Below are positions 34,380-45,800 of a DNA stretch of 64,000 bases, piece after piece. The position numbers and the translations under genes were made by a program. This DNA comes from Bimastos eiseni (lineage: Eukaryota > Annelida > Clitellata > Crassiclitellata > Lumbricidae): contig OY365806.1 in NCBI GenBank assembly GCA_959347315.1, positions 24,256,900 to 24,320,899 of the forward strand. Reading direction: 5' to 3'. The first letter of the stretch is position 1, and each line of letters opens with the position of its first letter. Under the pieces are notes generated by a model that did no database searches, was not told the origin of the DNA, and was given only the letters and a program-made list of their open reading frames with translations.

Positions 34380-37300
34380 AAACTTTGCATACTCACTAGG
34401 CCCACAATATCAAAGGCAAGCACACACACCACTAACCAATGTATGCAAAAATGTCAAAACAGCTAAAAAAAACAAATAAGACTCTTATATCCAAGTGCAT
34501 TGAAACAAAATATCATCAGCTGTTGTACTTGAAATAAAGAATATCTTGGTAATACAATTTAACTCAATCTTAATGCAAAATGACTTGAGATCTAATAGAC
34601 TATACATCAAAATGGATACTTTGATTGACCATAATCAATCAATCACTCAATCAAAGTTTATTAGGCTGTAAGTATATACATATAGTTAGCATAAGATAAA
34701 GATCAATGAATATGAGAACTCAAATGGAATGCTTACTAGACCGAGCAGGAAACTGGAACTCACGCATCTAGACAGGTAAAATCTGTCAACAATGGCAACC
34801 TGAATCTAACCTTTGAACCATTCACTCATCTTGGATTTGACATACACTCGAAGCTCTTGGGAAATTTTTGGTCGCTAGGGGAAAGTTTTTCCTTTACTTT
34901 CATAAGTCATAAATATCATAATATGACCCCAAACAGGTTATAACACATGATTTTTGGTAAAATGATTTTAATTAGGTATATTTTAATTGCTGTGCCTCTC
35001 TGTAAACTGCCCGTCCTTTTGTACTACAGTTTGGGGCTATATTTCAGTGAATTATCGCCAAAATTCAACTTTCACATGATATTCAGCATGTTGCCCCAGT
35101 TCCAATGCACAAGCACATGTGTTACACCAGCACAAACTTTTACACCCCTATGTATATGATGAGATATAACAGTACCTTCATTGTTATTCACACTGCCCAT
35201 AGATCTCAATGGACAGAGGTGAGCACAGACATCACATAATTAATTATTGTATTGTATTTCCGTTTAATGAGAACACATAGCCGACAGAATGCAGCCGTGT
35301 ACATATACACATGTGCAGCTTGAGAGATAGATCACCGAAAACAGATCGCTAATGAATGAGATGGTAGGACTAATACAACCCGGCATTTATAACACGCTTT
35401 AGCACGACAAGTCATGCTCGAAAGCGCTCACTCGTCTCGATGACGCAACTGCAGTTGTAATGCCGAGCAATTGTGAGCAAAGGACTTGCTCAAGGACCCT
35501 ACACAGTGACGCCCCGGACGAGAGTCGAACCCGCTCGCTCAGCGCACACTGAACGTTACGGGCTGACCGCTCTAATTGCATGGCCACCATACACTTGGTC
35601 GTTGTAAAGACTACCTCTGTAAATTGAAATATTCATGATATATAAATTTTTTTCCCACTCAGAAGTTCTACCCAACAATTAAAGGGAGCGGGGCATGATA
35701 CAACACCTAATTAATCTGACCAATTGGGCCAGTGGACTAGTGCATGCTTGTATACATCACATATTATGCATAATATGTATTAAAGTGTATTCTTTTGGAA
35801 ATGATAAAAAAAGATGATTAGGGTGGTTTTTGGCTTCACGAGAATAATTCCCTACACCAATTTTCACTTTCCGTAACAAAGGGCTACAGTTGTTTCTCGA
35901 AAAGTGATTGAGCAATGTCACACATTGTCAATTTAATGTAGTACAGAAACTTCTTAATGTCATATTTAACAGGTGCTGCCAGGTCAAACAAAGGCACAGC
36001 ATCAGTTGAACCCCTTTCTACTTGTGCACAAAGACACAAGTAGCAGAACTAAATCAACTGCACCAGGCATATTCAGTTGTTAAGCTTGACATTAAGTTAA
36101 TGCCAGAACCCATCTTTATTCAAACCTCAGACAGCAGAGCTGCTTTGAGCTATAAAGCACATTTCTAAAATAAAGAAATATAAAAGACTACAGATGTTAA
36201 CTGCAGCTTAGTGCATGGTAGTTCAGATGTGATTCTATTCATGTATCTGGTAGCAAAAAGGCAATTTGTGAAATTGGGCATAAATATATTATAAGCCCAT
36301 TGACACTTCAAAATATCATTAAAATCATAAACTTTAGATAAGAATGCCATGATTAATAAAGAAAAGATTATTTTTTTCAATAAATGAAAACTGGACAGTA
36401 CCAATATTAAAGGGGGATCGAACAAAGTACTTCAATTATACCATAGCTGCAGCTTCTTACCAAGCCTAATCTCTGAAGGATATCAGCCCTTTCAGAATAT
36501 TCAAGCTGTATTGCTCAGAGATGTTTTAAGCACTTTGGCTGCAAGTACAAATACTTAGGTCTCAAGTACAAGTAGGCCTACAAGAACACATGGATACTGA
36601 AAATAAAAGAAGATATTGACTTCTATAACACAGTGATGGTATATTTCCACATGCACTCACTTATAATTGCTCTTGAGAAATATAAGGGATGTGAGCCTCT
36701 TGTCATTGTGGACCTCTGGGGAGGCAAGGTCAGGTACACAGCAAGTTAGTAACATAGATTTGACATGTTTGAGCTATTTCATCATTTTGAAGGGTCACCC
36801 TGATAACTCCGCCTGAGAGTGTCAAGGAGGCTTAAGGTCGGCTATGATCTAGTCACTAAAATTTGATCAATGTGGTTTTAATATTAACTCATCATAACAT
36901 TTTCCGTATCTCAGATTCACATTTTGGTGTGATGTTGCGTGCATTACAAATTTAATTACTGCTACTAATAATAAAAATAACTAAACACACTCTCAACAGA
37001 AGCACTAGATGCAGCCACACAGAAGGCTGTTGGCAATGGCTATAACAGTTTGGTTTTTGTTCCAAAGTCCAAACAATAACCTTCATAAAAGTCAACATGG
37101 CATTTGATATTTAAATATTTTGTCACTTGTGATGATAGGCTGATGGGCTTCACTGCCCAAATAGCTCCAACTTTTTGGTGCAGGAGAACCATATGACTTT
37201 GCAGTTTCAGCTGCTGAATCCTATTTCGAAAGTGAGATGTTTATGCAACAATTCAACTGTTTCACCACTGTCAAACAAACTGGATGAGGTACTGAACAAA
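34380..37300. other. Intergenic, 3' of the IRF2BP-family gene
   Basis: Apart from a SINE-like copy (35390-35600) I see nothing. The interval contains A/T-rich sequence without conserved-looking frames. The 3' UTR of the IRF2BP-family gene should lie at about 37000-37616. Confidence 0.5.
35390..35600 (-). repeat. tRNA-derived SINE-like copy
   Basis: On the minus strand the order is tRNA-like head (GGTCAGCCCG..., B-box-like GGTTCGACTCTC) then GTCACTGTGTAGGGTCCTTG and AGCAAGT. The same order and words occur at 60180-60400, where the core reads TTGTCCAAGGTCACTACACAGTGAC on the plus strand. This resembles CORE-type tRNA SINEs. Confidence 0.6.
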
Positions 37301-37616
37301 GTATACATTTGTCTCATTTGCATGAGGCAGAATCATATCTGCACACATTAATCCATCCATGTGCCTGTAAAAATGTCTGTAGACTTCGAGTACATAGATG
37401 TTTCAAGTACAAATACTTTGATTTTAAGCACAAGTGCTTAAAAACTGTACTGAAACTGTACTTGAGTACAAGTATCAGTACCTGGGTACCTAGTACCACA
37501 TGTGTGGTATTGCATATTACTCAAAGACAGTTTAAACCAACATTAAATCAATCACATTACACTAATCAAAACATCTGCATCAATGAACTATTAGCAGCCA
37601 AAATGGTCCCCAAGAA

Positions 37617-38068
37617 TCACACGGACATTTCGCCAGTTTCCTTTTTCAGTTTGATTCGGCCAAGTTCCTCACCCAGAATGGCCGCAATCTCGTTCTGCAT
37701 AAAAGCCCATGGAATGTTAGAACCCGCCAAGAGACACTTCTGTCCACTTGGACAGTAGACCTCACTTCCGACGACTCCCTGACGCTTTATGCTCTCTTTT
37801 GAACACGTAAAACAGAACTTGTGTTCCATGACTGATGGACACTGAACAAAGTGAACATCCTCCAACTGTTCTTTACACAGGGTACATCGCAGGGGCTCAG
37901 GACAGGTGGGCTCAACTGTCGGATAAGATGACCAGCAGGATGGGTCGGTGCTGCTCCCTGGAGTCGCGTGTTGACTACAACTTGACGAAATTGTATTTGG
38001 ACTTGATACAGAATCATGTAAAGTCATTGTTAAGCGGTGCATACCATCACTACAGGCTACAGATGAAC
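37617..38068 (-). CDS. IRF2BP-family exon 2 (RING and C-terminus)
   Basis: The acceptor is TTTGTATTGCAG|GT. A Ser/Thr/Pro-rich linker of about 60 residues precedes the RING finger, followed by [13 protein letters not shown] and a Lys-rich end with stop at 37617-37619. The plus-strand open frame over the same span is a shadow. Confidence 0.9.
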
Positions 38069-39559
38069 CTGCAATACAAATAGTCAGATGAAATACATAA
38101 ATTCCAAACAAGCCACAAAATGTTTCAAATTTATTTATAAGTCCAGTTCTAATGCTTTACTATAAAATACCTAATCGAATGTGCTGCACAGCTCAGAAAA
38201 GGATGCATTGCATTCAACTGCTAACTTTAAAAAAATTGTTCACTTATTGTGCATGTACATGTGTTGCGAGTCCCTTATGTTCCGCACAATTCACAGAAAG
38301 AACTTCAAACAACATCAACTCAGCAGATGATTTGCAGTCTATTGATTAGTCTTTCATATATCTACTAGCTGGGGAAACCCGGCGTTGCACGGGTTGAGAC
38401 AGGTTCTTGGCCCTGGAGAGCAGAAAGACGACGGCCCCAGGTTTCACCAACCCCTCTACTGGGTGTCCCAGGTGCTCCCCGAGCAAACGGCGAAGGTTTC
38501 GAGTCAATAGCTGTACGTAAATAAATAGTGTCTACGTGCTACCTGTACAATGTCTCCCAAAACCGTACATTCATTCATGACGGTGTAAAAGAAGAAGAGG
38601 TGTGACAGACATATCATGTGCACATGTTGACAAATGTGCAACAAGCATTTCGTCCACAAGCTCCTGGTGACTGAGAAGGAAACTCCTTGGATGGGTCCTG
38701 AGACAGGTTTTTTGCCCTGGAGAGCAGGAAGACGGCGGCCGTGGGTTCACCAACCCCTCGACTGTGTGTCCCAGGTGTTCCCCATGCCAATGGCGAAGGT
38801 TTTGAGTTAATAGCTGCAAACGTGTGGAAATGCATAGCCAGACAGACCATCTCCTCTGTATAACCCTTTTTTCAAACTATTCAGAAGTATTCGCCTGGGC
38901 ATATAGAACACATGCAAATAGATAGTTAAAAAATCAAAACTAAAATTTAAAGATTTGTAATTTTTTTAATAATTTCAACAATGTTATTGTGTGCCTAATC
39001 ACATAGTTTCTAGATTTACGTGTGCAGTATTAAAATAGTACATTCGAATACTCGGATTCGGTACTCGGTGGAAATTATCTATTCGGGCGGTCCCTAAAGA
39101 ACTGTTTCCATTGCTGCTCAACACCACTTCAATTTTAAAAATTTAATAAGAAAGTTCCAAAAGTAGTGATTGGTTTGATTAAGTCATCCAAGTACCTGGA
39201 ATGTTTCGTGATTCAATTCTTGTCAGTCTTCCTCTGTTATCGTGTATGGTAGACAATCGTTCCATTATTAGAGCCTCTGAGCGGTCAGATCCTTTTATGA
39301 TGCGTGAGTTTCCATCATGGCAATTGTTTCTTATAGGCTTAGGAGGCGCCACATGTGCCATATCTAAACCAAGTGCTCGCCGCATTTGCCTGGCACCCTC
39401 TATGGCCAGCTCTACTCTCTCTGCACCTTCATAATTGACGCAGCCTCGACAAACTGATTCAGAAAAGTCGAAAAGCATTGCCCAAGGGGTCCGAGGCAAG
39501 TCACAGAGATAACAGTGTTGTCTGGGAAGTCGAATTGGGGAACCAAATGGCACTGACAT
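37617..39559 (-). CDS. IRF2BP-family co-repressor, compact two-exon gene
   Basis: IRF2BP1/2/L proteins are nuclear co-repressors with an N-terminal C4 zinc finger and a C-terminal RING (family knowledge). Here exon 1 is 39559-39196 and exon 2 is 38068-37617; both meet in phase 1 (CCAG|GTACTT donor, TTGCAG acceptor, split Gly codon), giving 271 residues. The N-terminal finger has Cys16, Cys19, Cys37 and Cys40 within the diagnostic [13 protein letters not shown] ... [16 protein letters not shown]. The RING (about residues 183-250) contains [18 protein letters not shown] and [20 protein letters not shown], and it ends GRIKLKKE, as the family does. The linker between the domains is much shorter than in vertebrate members (roughly 580-800 residues), so either the gene is truly compact or a middle exon was missed. 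A GTG/ATG extension upstream of residue 1 is possible; I chose the ATG that leaves a short leader before the finger. Confidence 0.9.
38069..39195 (-). other. Intron of the IRF2BP-family gene
   Basis: This 1.1-kb intron contains two copies of a dispersed repeat (listed separately) and otherwise nothing recognisable. If the gene has a missed middle exon, it would be here; I found no frame with family-like sequence. Confidence 0.7.
38370..38825. repeat. Two copies of a dispersed repeat, about 300 bp apart
   Basis: The segments at about 38396-38515 and 38698-38822 share the order gacaggtt, ccctggagagcag, gaagacg, caccaacccctc, gtgtcccaggtg and aatagctg with scattered differences. The first copy is preceded by GGGGAAACCCGGCGTTGCAC, a motif of a kind often seen at the edge of animal dispersed repeats. 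Neither copy has a convincing open frame. The family was not identified. Confidence 0.6.
39196..39559 (-). CDS. IRF2BP-family exon 1 (N-terminal zinc finger)
   Basis: The exon codes 121 codons plus one base. It begins [19 protein letters not shown] and ends RIESRNIP before the donor CCAG|GTACTT. After the finger the helix [16 protein letters not shown] matches the conserved family segment. Translation past the donor stops after five codons. Confidence 0.88.
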
Positions 39560-39599
39560 CTCCAGCGCCAAATTCTCGTATCTGTACCAACACCACATT

Positions 39600-41320
39600 A
39601 ATATAAATTTACATATCACCTGATCAGGTATACTAGAAGAACTTCAAAACTAGTTCTGCATAAATCAGAGATCAGATGAAAAAATATCACAAGTTTACGT
39701 GTTCTCCAAAATTCTACATCTAACAGTGAAGTTTATATGTAGCTTATAACAATGCACAGTCTGTAATAAATGTTACATTCATTCTAGATTTATTTACCAT
39801 TGTCTGCATAATATATGTAGCTATCAAGGTAACACAACTTTCCGAGTCACATAGGCCTAGTCATTATGTTTTAATGTTCTCTCTCCAGCTTTGCAGACTT
39901 AAAAAGTGTTTGTAAGTTTGATGGGCAACTGACACCATTAAAATAATTTATTTTGTATCGAAATTCAATAAATGTGCACGTGCAAAAAATGTGCTAGCAT
40001 CTACTGCACCTTGTCTATATTGTTGGACACAACGATTTATGACACGATTTAAAGTTTTTATTGCTATTTCATAGTGCCGACTTGTTTTCGAAAACATGGC
40101 TATCTGATATCAGAATCGCTTTACAATATTTTTAAGTGCCCCCTATTACTATACCACGTGCCAGGTCAATGGCAATCGTCAAAGTACCTCGAAGGTTGAG
40201 ACACACTGCACATTGCACAATTCGCAGGTTTTGGAACGCGTATCACGCTAAGTTCGCTCAAAATAATACATATTTAAACAGGTCTGGCACATAGTCCCTG
40301 TTGCAGTAATTGAGCATCTACATTGTAATTCCACACCTTACCCATCTTAAAAGAATTTCTACTTAGTAAGTTTGCAGGTTTGGAACTCACCTCCAATTAA
40401 CCTAATAGAGGATTACCAATGTGTACTGCATTTGGGAGTCAACCGGTGGATTACAGTCAGTCTTAATTTGTAACTGTCACATTGCTAACCACAAAAATAG
40501 CATAATAAATCATCAGCGCAGAAAAGTTCGCTCTAAAAGGAGGTTTACGACCACGCCTTTGAAACCTTTAACACAAAATCCACAAAATATTCGTTCTCGA
40601 ACAATAACCAATAACCTCAATTATAAAGGATAGCCAAGCACTTTATCATTTGTATAGCGCCTATATAGTATACAATAACCTATAACAAAAGAATTGTCCC
40701 ATGGATAAAAATTGATAATAAGGAAAATAATTAGTTTCAACCCAATAATTAGATGTTGAGACTCAACAAAACCCTTACGGTTTCAACACAGAAACGCTAC
40801 GCTTTATATATTCTGTGGTTTCTAACAAAGCTTCCTCTCAAATTTCAGGTGTGAGCCATTTTAGAGCGGCAGCCCGACGTGTGTGGCTGAAAAGGAAAAC
40901 ACCCATTCCAAGAGCAGAGAGCTACGCTCTATGAAAAGTACGAGTTGGTTACATCGTGTGTATCCGCTTCAAAGTTTAGGAGTAACATGGGTAGCCATGG
41001 CAATGAGTAAATAAGCTGCTCAATGGCAACAGTTAGGCCTAAACGGACATGCGAAACGTTTTCAGCCCTCGCCAGTTCAAATTTGACATTTCAAACACAG
41101 TGTATGCCCTGTGACCAAAGATGGTAGAGTCGAACGCAGACTAAGATATTGAGACACTTCCTATCTCCGCTGTGTATTTGGTCTGTGTGGTTGTCACAGG
41201 CTCACAGCTAAGGTCAAAGCACACAAACCCTGGCGCCTTGTAGCGACTGGTTGCATGGTATCTTAGCAACGACAATTGCGGCCCAACCAATCGCAGGTAG
41301 GTGACGTGAATATTCAGATA
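39600..41320. other. Head-to-head interval between the IRF2BP-family and ankyrin genes
   Basis: The two genes are divergently oriented with about 3.1 kb between start codons. No promoter element was clearly seen. A small 'gtatagcgcc' repeat near 40650 and unassigned A/T-rich sequence make up the rest, up to the MITE at 41330. Confidence 0.5.
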
Positions 41321-41329
41321 CATTGAATG

Positions 41330-41599
41330 CAGAGGTGTAACAAAGTTTTGAATGTGGGTGGCATAATTTTTAAAATATTGCCCTCCCACTTTTTGAATTT
41401 CCTTCCACCTCAAATTTGAAAAATAGGGGGAGCACAAATTATTTTAACAAACGTAATCTTAAAATGCCGTTGGATAAACATGAAAAAGAACTGATTTGGG
41501 GGCAGGTGGGGGCACTGAGCACTAGAAATGGGGGGTTTTGCCCCCCAATTTTGAAACTGGGGGCAGGTGCCCCTCTGCCCTCCGCTTGTTACACATCTG
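41330..41599. mobile_element. hAT-type MITE, family A, 270-bp copy
   Basis: The ends CAGAGGTGTAAC and GTTACACATCTG are inverted repeats with one mismatch, flanked on both sides by ATTGAATG (41322-41329 and 41600-41607), a perfect 8-bp target duplication. Both outer regions match the 1.5-kb copy at 2686-4207, so this is an internally deleted derivative or a relative. G-rich and C-rich runs inside can pair. Confidence 0.9.
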
Positions 41600-41609
41600 A
41601 TTGAATGTC

Positions 41610-42670
41610 ATTATCTTAGTCTACGACTCCATCGTCTTTGCTATGAGAGCCTAAAATTTGGAGCTTACCGCGTTACAGAAGCCATTAGATGTGATATGAA
41701 ACGGACACAAATCTATGGCCGCAATGACACATGCTGACTGCAATATAGCACAAGAGCAAGGAACCTAGGCCTACGCCAAAATAGGCTATTTACGTCATCG
41801 TGGAGCTATCGACTTTGAGAGTTAGGCCTACCTAGAAACTGCTACGGCGGGTGCTGGGAAAGGCTGCATTCTGTCTATAGGGTTGGCGGGTAATGCCCGG
41901 GGGCAAACTTATATTAAGATAATTTTATTATGCTTAGGCTTTAATGGGCTGTCGACGGGCGCGAATAAAATAATTAATTCAGTTAAGTAAAGCGAATTGA
42001 AGTAATTAAATCGATGGGCTCGTGAACTTCGTTAGATATCGTATAGCCAAGAGCATGGGTTTAGTATGCGAAGGGAGGCCAGACTAATTGGGTATGTGCC
42101 GTGCTTCTGGCGTTGGGTCTATTGCTGCGCACAGGTGAATTGCGACCTGGCACTTGTGGGAGGCATGGAGTCTGACGGTGTGTCGACTTGGTAATCCGAC
42201 TATTAGGTCTACATTGGTTGAAGTAAACCTATTCTCGTATAGCTTTACGTGTAGGTTGTACTAGGCACAGAAAGATTGGCCTTTTACGAGATGTAGCCTA
42301 TTGTCTGTCGATGTTCTAGCATACCTAATTTTTTACTAAAATATTCTTATTATTTTGAATAAACTATGCATATAGTTATGATAATTTATTGTCAAACTTC
42401 ATTTGAATCGCTGGTTTGATTGGCGAAGGACTTCGATTACATCTGTACTCGCCTGAAATTTTGATGTCTATGCTGAACAAAAGTTTGTCAAGATGAACGG
42501 CTGTCATCTCAGAATTTGGATTCTTTACATGTTCGGGGCATAATTATATGATTGAACTGTTGACCCACACGGTATTAGAACTACAAGAAGGAAAAGGATC
42601 AAGTGCTCTGTTCGAAATTAATCATGCAAACTGCATAATAACAAGATCTAGGATGGGATTCATAAATATT
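41610..42670. other. Upstream of the ankyrin gene
   Basis: About 1 kb with no gene seen. It contains two TAGGCCTA motifs and probably the ankyrin-gene promoter and 5' UTR, not resolvable from the sequence. Confidence 0.4.
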
Positions 42671-42675
42671 TGACA

Positions 42676-42861
42676 ATGTACAAAAATATAAGGGGCAACA
42701 ACAACAACAAAAGAGGCGAGACCAGTGGAAATATGAGTATGCCGTCGAATGGCTCTCCATTACAGAATGCAAGACGACGCGCGTCACTGGAAAAGACTCA
42801 GCTCATGAATTTCTGTCAGCTGGAAGAGAGTAACGAGGTCAAGAAACTACTTCGCAACAAT
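42676..42861 (+). CDS. Ankyrin gene exon 1
   Basis: This is the first ATG after an in-frame TAG at 42649. Sixty-two codons run to the donor AAT|GTAAGT in phase 0. The exon encodes a short N-rich leader, a basic RRRAS patch (a possible kinase site, inference) and the beginning of the ankyrin domain, LMNFCQLEESNEVKKLLRNN. Confidence 0.75.
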
Positions 42862-45800
42862 GTAAGTTAATTCTACCATAAGTAGCTAAATTGTCGGATT
42901 TTATTCTATTTTGACAACTTACTAAGAGCTAACATTATATTATGCCATGTGCGATTAAAGACATTGTGTCAACCTCACTCCATGTTGGCAGGAGTTGCCC
43001 TGGCTACTGATTCAGACATGCAATGCATTTACAATCGTTATACTTCTACAATATTGTCTATCATATTGTGCTTGACATTATCTCAGGATGTCATGTTTCC
43101 TGGGGTCTCACCTATTCCTGACCTTGGGTCCCTTCATTCTGCTGTACAAGTTGACCTGTTGTCTCATTAGTGTATCCTCTTCCATGGTCAATGGTGTTTT
43201 ATTTTCTGGAATAAGTTGTTGCTTGAGTTGCTTGGTCATTCTTAACTTCTAAATATATTGTGCCTGCTGGACAACCTTTGCGTTCTCATCCGGTCAATAA
43301 TGATTCTGTGTTCTCTGGCCACCAGTACTGTACTTCTGATGAACTCTTACAGAAGTGCTATTCAAATCTGATTACGGTTACAGTTTCAATTTGATTCAGG
43401 AGATGCAAAATGTCACATGTGCAACTTCTTTGCATGCATTATGTCTATTTTGAACTGGTGAAATTGCAGTAGAGATCCTCCAGCATTATTATGGACATAT
43501 GCCTGAAAGGCAGCCTGATTGTATGAATCGTTTGATTAATGTTTGGAAATATCAATAAAACCCAGTCTTCCCATCTAAGTTTATACCTGGAAAGACACCT
43601 GGAAGGAGTGATGGAAGTCATTTGCAAATGTGCTATGGTGGTACAAGCGAGTTGATTAATAGTTTAAGGTTTGTGGATGATGTAGGTTTCATGGAGAAGG
43701 GGACTTGTGAGGCATGAACAGATTATTCAAAGGTCATTATAATTATTTGAAGCCATTCAAGGCTATATATAATGACTCAATTGCATTTTAGTTTCTATTA
43801 TCACTGAATTCTTGGTTTTCGTTCATTATAATTTTTTATGCTTTGGTTGAGTAACTCAATACTTAAGAATTATAAAAGTTTGTGGTCTCAAACTTTCACG
43901 TCTCTTTCATATTTTCGTGTGCCTGATTTTATTGTGCGCCTGATTTTATTAATTTGCTTAATAAACCAGATGTGCATAGTAAACCATTGAGATTCAGGAC
44001 ACACCATTCATGGCTATTTGTCAGACCAATAAAAATATCCTGAAATGAAAAATATAGTTTTGATCAACAAAATAATGAGTAGATTATTCATAGAAGATTT
44101 TTCAAAAGAGTTGCAAAATCGAGAGAAAAATATATTAGATGTGAGTTGTCATTCCTAACCTTTCTGGATCAAAGTTTTAACAAAACGGACTCACATCTTG
44201 TGTGGTAGGCCTACTGAGTCCATAGAGCTTTGATAAATTGATGTAAATTAAATGCAAAGGAACAAATGAAATAAATATTTCATGAGCCTTGTTGTGTCTG
44301 GCTGTTATGGCAGAGGGCCAAAAGTCCGGGCATGTCTGATGACCTCTGAACTGGTTTTGTGCAATCTGTGTGATGTACGTTTTGGCCAATTTGAAGAAAC
44401 AAATCTGTAGTTTGTTGGCAAAGATAAATGACCAATCAATGATTGATCTCAGCTCTTGGTACATATTTGAAACAAAGAATTATAGTATTGAAAATGGAAA
44501 TTTAGATATTGTAAATAAGATTATGTGAACTACTTACTGGGAAACATAGATAGGCCTAAATGTGGAAGGTGTCTTGGGGATTGAAAGGCTGTACTTCACA
44601 TTTCAGGAATCTGTGAAAGTACTGGATCCTGTTGGCCGAACAGCATTGCATTACTGTATGGACAACAAATCATCTAAGATTGCAGCAATGTTGCTCAATC
44701 GTGATCTATCGATCATTGATGTTAGAGATGTAAATGGCTACACAGCCTTGCAAATGGCGGTGATGGCCGGAAACCATCAAATGGTGAACTTCCTCATTCA
44801 GAATGGTGCTGATGCCAGGACCAGAGACAGCGAACAGCATACACTGATTCACTGGGCAACAGGTGATCTTCACTCACTTTCTGTGTCTCATACTGTCCTT
44901 TCATCAATCAATTAATCAGAAACGAAACATAAATTTCTTTTTGGTCAGAGAATGAGTTATTTTCTCTTTCCTTAATGGTGAACTCTGACAAGTGCTGCCT
45001 TTACCTAAAATGCAATGTCAAGCTATTATTATTTTGTGGGCCATTGTCTACTCCTTTGTCTATACTTATGTTAAAAATGCTACTAATCACTTCAATGATA
45101 ACTTCTGTGATTCAGTTCACCATGTAAATGAATACCAGAAGGTCACCAGATCAGTAAGAAAGTAAGCAAGTCAGTCAGTCTTTCATTCAATCAGTGGATA
45201 ATAATAATATTAATAACGATAATAATAATGATGATAATAATGACAACAGCAATTATAATAATTATAAAAACAATAATTATTATTATTTTAATAATAATAA
45301 TAATATGGCAATGACAGTACTTAATGTTGTCGCCTTTTTTATCGTTGCAGTTTGCGGTCATGTGCATCTGATTGACATCTTGGCTAAACACGGTGCATAC
45401 TTGTCGAGTACAGATGTCCATAGCGCTTGTCCAATGCACTACGTGTCACAGATGTGTGGAGCCGCAGATGAGGATGATGGCCAGTACCATGCGGTTAGTT
45501 TATCTCTTCTGCAGAAGTTGATCAGTAAGAAAGCCCTGGTTGATGTCCTTGACCTTGACCTCAGAACTCCACTCTTCTGGGCAGCGAGTGCTGGTATGTG
45601 TTAAATCATTTTTATCGTTGTATAAATGCTAAGCATAATTCATTTGGAATGCTTTTATTTTGCTTTGACAGCAGTAATTGTTGTTGATCGATTTGTTAAA
45701 TTTTGACGTTTAAGATACAAGATAATCTGCAAAATGAAGCTTGTGGTTGTGCTGTGGAATTTATAACCACGATGGTGCTTGATTGATATTTGTTGTTGAT

